DNA of 64,000 nucleotides from the NCBI GenBank assembly GCA_031256035.1, contig JAIRRJ010000041.1, positions 1 through 64,000 on the forward strand. Direction: 5' to 3'. The translations under genes and the position numbers were made by a program. Origin of the DNA: Treponema sp. Its GTDB lineage: Bacteria > Spirochaetota > Spirochaetia > Treponematales > Breznakiellaceae. Shown piece after piece: positions 59,967 through 64,000 of the stretch (position 1 is the stretch's first letter; the number at the start of each line of letters is the position of its first letter). The notes beneath the pieces were generated by a model. That model made no database searches. It was not told the origin of the DNA and saw only the letters and a list, made by a program, of their open reading frames with translations.

Positions 59967-60923
59967 CTACACCGTCTCATTTATTGCGAATAACGGATTG
60001 TCTTCGCAGCCCGACTCGCAGGGGAAAGATTCTGTCAAGTTTTTAACGGAAATACGCTCAAGCGGAATCTCCATGATCCGGGACAACTCTTTTGAAAACG
60101 CTGCAAGAATCTTGGGCTGTTGTTCAGGCTGCAGGTAAACAGCAAGCCTCGCCGCTTTATTTCTCGTATCCAACGCAAAAAGCCAGCGTTGTTTGTTTTC
60201 GCCGATTTCTGTAATGTCTAAGACCATTAGACCATTAGATGTCTGACCTTCAAGCAGTATTCTGAGCGACACTCTGAAGCGCCTGCCATTCTCGCAAAGA
60301 TCAAAGGGAAGCACAATCCAGCGCTGTCCGTTTTTGCACGGAAGCCTGTTTAATATAGCGAGTAAAGGTTCATTTTCCGCAGCTTCAAGAGCCAGTTCCC
60401 TTATGCCGGAAGCGGTGAGGGGGACGGTTTCATGTTCATCATTGTCTTTGTTCCGCCGCCGTTTGTCGCGGTTTTGCCGTTTGTGCAAATCCGGGTCAAC
60501 AGCTTCGGCAAACAGTTCAAGCGCTTCAGGCTGAAGCTCCACTCCTTTGCTTTCGGCGGCAGCGGCGGCAAGGGACAGAGCTTCCCTCAATTTTGCGGAG
60601 ACGCTGCCGCTTGAGTCAGCTGTTTCAACAGCCGTAGCCTGAGTCTTCACTGAATCAATTTGAGCCGCTGAAGCAAAAGCCTGACGGCGGATTGCGGTCA
60701 TCAACTCATGTTTTAACGGCAGAGAAAAAAAACGGGCAAATGAAATAATAGAAGCTGAAAGTTTATCCGCCGGCAGTCCAGCGGCTGCAATCATGGCAGT
60801 AACGGAACGGGGAACTATAGGTGCAGGAGGTTTCGCGGACGGTTTTCCTGCCTTTGCCGCCGGAGCATTTTCCAAAGATGGTTTAGGCGTTACAGATTTG
60901 GCGTTTGTTGTCTTGTTCAAATG
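59967..60923 (-). CDS. FliK/YlqG-like protein
   Basis: This protein has 318 residues from the ATG at 60923 (MHLNKTTNAKSV), which lies eight bases after the stop of the GH94 gene; an in-frame start at 60971 would overlap it. The N-terminus is Lys/Ala/Pro-rich and low in complexity, and a helical middle follows (PADKLSASIISFARFFSLPLKHE). The C-terminal 130 residues resemble the FliK hook-length domain (GQRWIVLPFDLCENGRRFRVSLRILLEG, AARLAVYLQPEQQPKIL). With the FlhB-like gene directly downstream it probably acts with the flagellar export gate. The assignment rests on pattern and context. Confidence 0.65.
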   Translation of the reverse strand, partial: HLNKTTNAKSVTPKPSLENAPAAKAGKPSAKPPAPIVPRSVTAMIAAAGLPADKLSASIISFARFFSLPLKHELMTAIRRQAFASAAQIDSVKTQATAVETADSSGSVSAKLREALSLAAAAAESKGVELQPEALELFAEAVDPDLHKRQNRDKRRRNKDNDEHETVPLTASGIRELALEAAENEPLLAILNRLPCKNGQRWIVLPFDLCENGRRFRVSLRILLEGQTSNGLMVLDITEIGENKQRWLFALDTRNKAARLAVYLQPEQQPKILAAFSKELSRIMEIPLERISVKNLTESFPCESGCEDNPLFAINETV

Positions 60924-60930
60924 CATCCGG

Positions 60931-63417
60931 CTATCCCAACAGCACTTCAACCTTATGCGTTTTTCCGTCATTGTGAGGTGTAATCAAATTGCCATGAATT
61001 TCACTTCCGTCAACTGTTATTGATTTTATTCCGTATTCAACGCCTTTCGGATTGCGTACATGGATTTCATAAACAGCACCACGGAAATTCCGTTTCGCCG
61101 TAAACTCTTTCCAATCCTTTGAGATTTTCGGGTTTATGATGAGTCCGTCATAATCCGGCTGTAAACCTAAAACCCACTCGGTAAGAGACTGATGCATTGT
61201 CGGAGCTGTTCCCGTAAGCCATGTATGTCCGCCCTGTCCAAAACCGAAACCGCCGCGTCCGCGGACATATTCGGGATAAACATACGGTTCGCTCTTGTAG
61301 CAGTCTTGATCGTTTGCCAGATTTTCGGGGAGACATTTTTCATAAAAATTAACTGCGTCCGTTCCCCTGTTCAAAATCGCGTAACTCTGAACAAGCCAGG
61401 CGTTAAGGTGCATAAAAATCGATCCGTTTTCCTTCATCGCAGGCGGCTCTTTTTCTATATTCCATGTTCTGCCCGGCAATTCTTCACGCTCTGCAAGCCC
61501 TGTATAAACAGGGAAACAAATTTGCGCGCCGAATTCACTGTCCAGATATTCCTCAACTTTTTGAATTACTATTTTCGCACGATTAACACCTGCGGTTTCG
61601 CAGTTAATTCCAAATACCTGCGGCTCAAGGAATATTTTTGCCTCAGAATTTTCGCTTCTTCCCAAATCTTTTTTACCGGCTACACAGGACAATGCGCGAA
61701 TGTAGTAACCTTCCTTGTCAATTGCATATTTTTCAATCGCATCGTATATTTTTTTTGCCCGCGAAATATATTCGCCTGCAAGAGCTGTTTCCTTGTTTGC
61801 CGCTTTAAGCAGCGCCGCCGTGTCAATTAACACCTTATACAACTGCTGTGCAACCATTACGCTTTCAACATCTTTGTTCCATTCACCGCCGGTGCGCAGT
61901 TCATTAAGGTCATCATTCCAGTCGCAGTCTTTCATGTACGGTAAATCACGGTCGCTTCTGTCTGTCCAGACACGGTCAATAGCCTTCTGGATATGCTCCA
62001 AAATTGTGCCGTAAACATCACCTTCTTTTTCGTGAACTTCGGCATAAGCGGCTTTTTCGTCTAAAAATGCAAAATCGCCTGTCTCTTTAATGTATTTGAT
62101 GACCGCCATCGGAAACCAAATCGGGTCATCGCTTGCCTGAATGTTTTTATTCCCGGGCTGGTCAATAAAAAAATTGTGATACGAAACGCCGTTGGAAAAC
62201 ATTTGCGTTGCGATATGTTTAAGCGCGGATTTTACTGTTTCCGCCGAATACGGTAAATTGAAATTCACATCCTGCAAAATATCGCGGAAACCCCAGCCGT
62301 ATTCATATCCCGTGTGATAGCGTGATTTCATTCTGTTAAGAATATACACAATGCGGCATTGATATTGCAGCCATTTGAAAGCGCGGTTTATTTTTGCGCT
62401 TGGAGTAACAATCATAAATTGCGACATCATCTCGTTCCACCAGTTTTTGACTTCGCAAAGCATTTTTTCTCTTGTGCTTGCGCATTTGATCATTTCAGTC
62501 GTTTTTTTTAGGTGCGATTTTTTATTTAAATAATAATCTTTCGTGGAACTTGCGATTAACGCGATTGCAAATTCAGCTTTTTCACCCGCTTTAAGCGTGA
62601 TCTTATTGCGGAAAACGCCGCAAGTTCTGCGCAAATACGCCTGATTTGTATTTGAAAGCGGTTTAGCGTCAATAATTCTTAACGGATCTGCAAGCGAGCG
62701 GAATCTATCGCCCGTAAAGCGTTCTTCGCTGGTTTCGTATTCAGTATCTTTGGTGTTAAGTGTTGAAACAAAGGCAGCGACATTTCCAAGCATCCCATTA
62801 ATTTCAATACCATCGTCATTTACACTTATCCCGTGATTTCTGCGAAATACAATCGCGTTCAAATCCTTATCCCAATTTGCGCCGCCGAAAAATCCGTCAT
62901 TGTCGCCGGCAAGCAAACGGACAAGCGCGTCCCCCATGTGGATTGGAACAAACGGATAAATTTCCAGTTCCTTTGTTTCGGTTGTAGTGTTTTCAATAAC
63001 AATATTTTGCACCCAGCCGTCAAAATCTTTGGGAACAAACATAGTTTCTTCGGTTTTAATTCCTTTGTATTCGGAATCAAACTTAATATATCCGAAGCCC
63101 AAAGTTGTTTTGAATTTCTGCCCGTCTTTTTTTACCGGCTGCCAGGTTGTTGTAAAATAATCACGGCTTTTTGCATCAACAATGTAGCAATAACGCCCTT
63201 TGTTGTCGGCATCGTTAAGGTGCAGCTGGGTATCCACAAAAGTGTTTTCATGTGTTCCGCGGACATCAAATCCGCCGCCTGAATAGCTTACTCCCGAACA
63301 GAATGTCTGCGTTCCGCTCTGGCCGGGTCTGATTAAATAATGCAGCCATGGTTCCGGTGTGCGCGGATTAAAAATCTCGAACTCGTCCTTTTCATTGAAT
63401 CTTCCGTATTCTGCCAT
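60931..63417 (-). CDS. GH94 cellobiose/cellodextrin-type phosphorylase
   Basis: This 828-residue cytoplasmic enzyme is numbered from the ATG at 63417, which follows TAGGAG; a GTG three codons earlier is possible. GH94 hallmarks are EIFNPRTPEPWLHYL at the N-terminus, RYHTGYEYGWGFRDILQD, the catalytic Asp near residue 499 in DCDWNDDLNE, and GGHTWLTGTAPTMHQSLTEWVLG near the end. Such enzymes phosphorolyse cellobiose or related beta-glucosides to glucose-1-phosphate with inversion. The exact substrate (cellobiose, cellodextrin, chitobiose or laminaribiose) is not readable. It directly follows a second GH94 gene, which suggests two phosphorylases with different substrates. Confidence 0.92.
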   Translation of the reverse strand: MAEYGRFNEKDEFEIFNPRTPEPWLHYLIRPGQSGTQTFCSGVSYSGGGFDVRGTHENTFVDTQLHLNDADNKGRYCYIVDAKSRDYFTTTWQPVKKDGQKFKTTLGFGYIKFDSEYKGIKTEETMFVPKDFDGWVQNIVIENTTTETKELEIYPFVPIHMGDALVRLLAGDNDGFFGGANWDKDLNAIVFRRNHGISVNDDGIEINGMLGNVAAFVSTLNTKDTEYETSEERFTGDRFRSLADPLRIIDAKPLSNTNQAYLRRTCGVFRNKITLKAGEKAEFAIALIASSTKDYYLNKKSHLKKTTEMIKCASTREKMLCEVKNWWNEMMSQFMIVTPSAKINRAFKWLQYQCRIVYILNRMKSRYHTGYEYGWGFRDILQDVNFNLPYSAETVKSALKHIATQMFSNGVSYHNFFIDQPGNKNIQASDDPIWFPMAVIKYIKETGDFAFLDEKAAYAEVHEKEGDVYGTILEHIQKAIDRVWTDRSDRDLPYMKDCDWNDDLNELRTGGEWNKDVESVMVAQQLYKVLIDTAALLKAANKETALAGEYISRAKKIYDAIEKYAIDKEGYYIRALSCVAGKKDLGRSENSEAKIFLEPQVFGINCETAGVNRAKIVIQKVEEYLDSEFGAQICFPVYTGLAEREELPGRTWNIEKEPPAMKENGSIFMHLNAWLVQSYAILNRGTDAVNFYEKCLPENLANDQDCYKSEPYVYPEYVRGRGGFGFGQGGHTWLTGTAPTMHQSLTEWVLGLQPDYDGLIINPKISKDWKEFTAKRNFRGAVYEIHVRNPKGVEYGIKSITVDGSEIHGNLITPHNDGKTHKVEVLLG

Positions 63418-63428
63418 GGAAAACACTC

Positions 63429-64000
63429 CTATCCCATTACAACTTCCACATTAACGCTGCTGCCTCTTGCAAAAGAAAGCGGAATAATGTTTCCGTCAAT
63501 CTCTTTTCCATCTACTTTTATTGACTTAACGCCCTTTTGAACGCTATTCGGATTGCTGTAACTGATGTTAAATGTAGTATTTCTGAATGTTCTCACTGCT
63601 GAGAATTTTTTCCATTGTGAAGAAACGCAGGGGTCAATCAAAAGCCCGTCATAAAGACGGCGAACGCCGAAAATCCAGTCAATGAGCACATTCAAGCGGG
63701 TGGGAGCCGTTCCGGTAAGCCATGTATGCCCCGCTTTTCCGTGATCGTTTGATGCCGGTCCCGAAACATATTCGGGATAAACAAAACGTTCTGCCGCATA
63801 CAAATACGGATCGTCCTTACTTGCAACAGCCGGAAGCGTTTTTATATAAAGATCATGCGCTTCATTTCCGTATCCAAAAATACAAAGGGAAGCGATATAC
63901 CACGATTCCAAATGCCTGAATTCGCCGCCGTTTTCTTTTTTACCGGGAGCGTTGCGTTTCCAGCCCTGAGTGTCAACCGGCACTTTTCCCTGCGACATCG
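63429..64000 (-). CDS. Second GH94 phosphorylase, C-terminal part; cut by window end
   Basis: About 190 residues are visible; the N-terminal part lies beyond base 64000. The C-terminal GH94 signatures are GKVPVDTQGWKRN, GEFRHLESWYIASLC, PEYVSGPASNDHGKAGHTW and LTGTAPTRLNVLIDW. It is clearly paralogous to the next gene (shared HTWLTGTAPT and the terminal VDGKEIDGN/VDGSEIHGN strand), but with many differences in substrate-near loops. Its stop is 11 bases before the ATG of the downstream GH94 gene, so the two are cotranscribed. Confidence 0.88.
   Translation of the reverse strand, partial: MSQGKVPVDTQGWKRNAPGKKENGGEFRHLESWYIASLCIFGYGNEAHDLYIKTLPAVASKDDPYLYAAERFVYPEYVSGPASNDHGKAGHTWLTGTAPTRLNVLIDWIFGVRRLYDGLLIDPCVSSQWKKFSAVRTFRNTTFNISYSNPNSVQKGVKSIKVDGKEIDGNIIPLSFARGSSVNVEVVMG

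Overview
The window reads as part of a chromosome of an anaerobic, gut-associated spirochaete, most likely a Treponema-type bacterium. This is an inference from gene content: many hybrid histidine kinases, a hydrogenase-like chemoreceptor, a YlqG/YlqH-like (FliK/FlhB-related) flagellar pair, BspA-type leucine-rich and InlB-type lipoproteins, and phosphorolytic use of beta-linked oligosaccharides. No rRNA, tRNA, insertion sequence, prophage or CRISPR array was seen, and no gene-free stretch exceeds about 300 bases.

Region 1 (1-13.4 kb) is a signalling block. Three co-directional hybrid kinases on the minus strand (two with periplasmic solute-binding sensors, one with PAS-PAS-GAF) face a divergent Cache-type hybrid kinase on the plus strand. 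After it comes a minus-strand pair, a CheY-like receiver and a soluble fusion of ferredoxin, [FeFe]-hydrogenase H-cluster, 4Fe-4S and chemoreceptor signalling domains. Region 2 (13.4-19.4 kb) is mostly housekeeping: a creatininase-like amidohydrolase, a TIGR02757 protein, guaB, purB, thioredoxin and a lamin-tail lipoprotein.

Region 3 (19.5-41.2 kb) is a carbohydrate locus. A promoter and a leader with two perfect hairpins precede about fifteen tightly packed plus-strand genes: a lipoprotein, a GH5 endoglucanase, a large anchored solute-binding protein with two permeases, an NHL/TPR membrane protein, a Yip1-like protein, a DUF5696 lipoprotein, a second permease pair, two paralogous solute-binding proteins separated by a strong terminator, a GH130 phosphorylase and an SGNH esterase. 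A GH3-CBM6 glycosidase converges on it. Together they suggest uptake of beta-gluco/manno-oligosaccharides and their partly phosphorolytic breakdown. No transporter ATPase and no dedicated transcription factor lie in the locus.

Region 4 (41.2-51.6 kb) holds mscS, hflX, a NapH-like iron-sulfur membrane protein, a LysM-M23 peptidase, a DUF151-UVR protein, a polyprenyl synthetase, rlmE, another Cache hybrid kinase and a LuxR-type response regulator. Region 5 (51.8-59.7 kb) is an accessory surface-protein region: two InlB-type lipoproteins with the same N-terminus but different C-terminal modules, each followed by a three-hairpin leader and a small exported protein, then a BspA-like LRR protein with no visible signal peptide and a frameshifted lipoprotein. 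Region 6 (59.7-64 kb, minus strand) has two tandem GH94 phosphorylases (the upstream one cut by the window end) followed by FliK-like and FlhB-tail genes.

Themes worth following are the hydrogenase-like chemoreceptor, a set of genes whose -10 box lies only 5-9 bases before the start codon (predicted leaderless mRNAs), the repeated three-hairpin leader, and two independent 21-bp tandem repeats.
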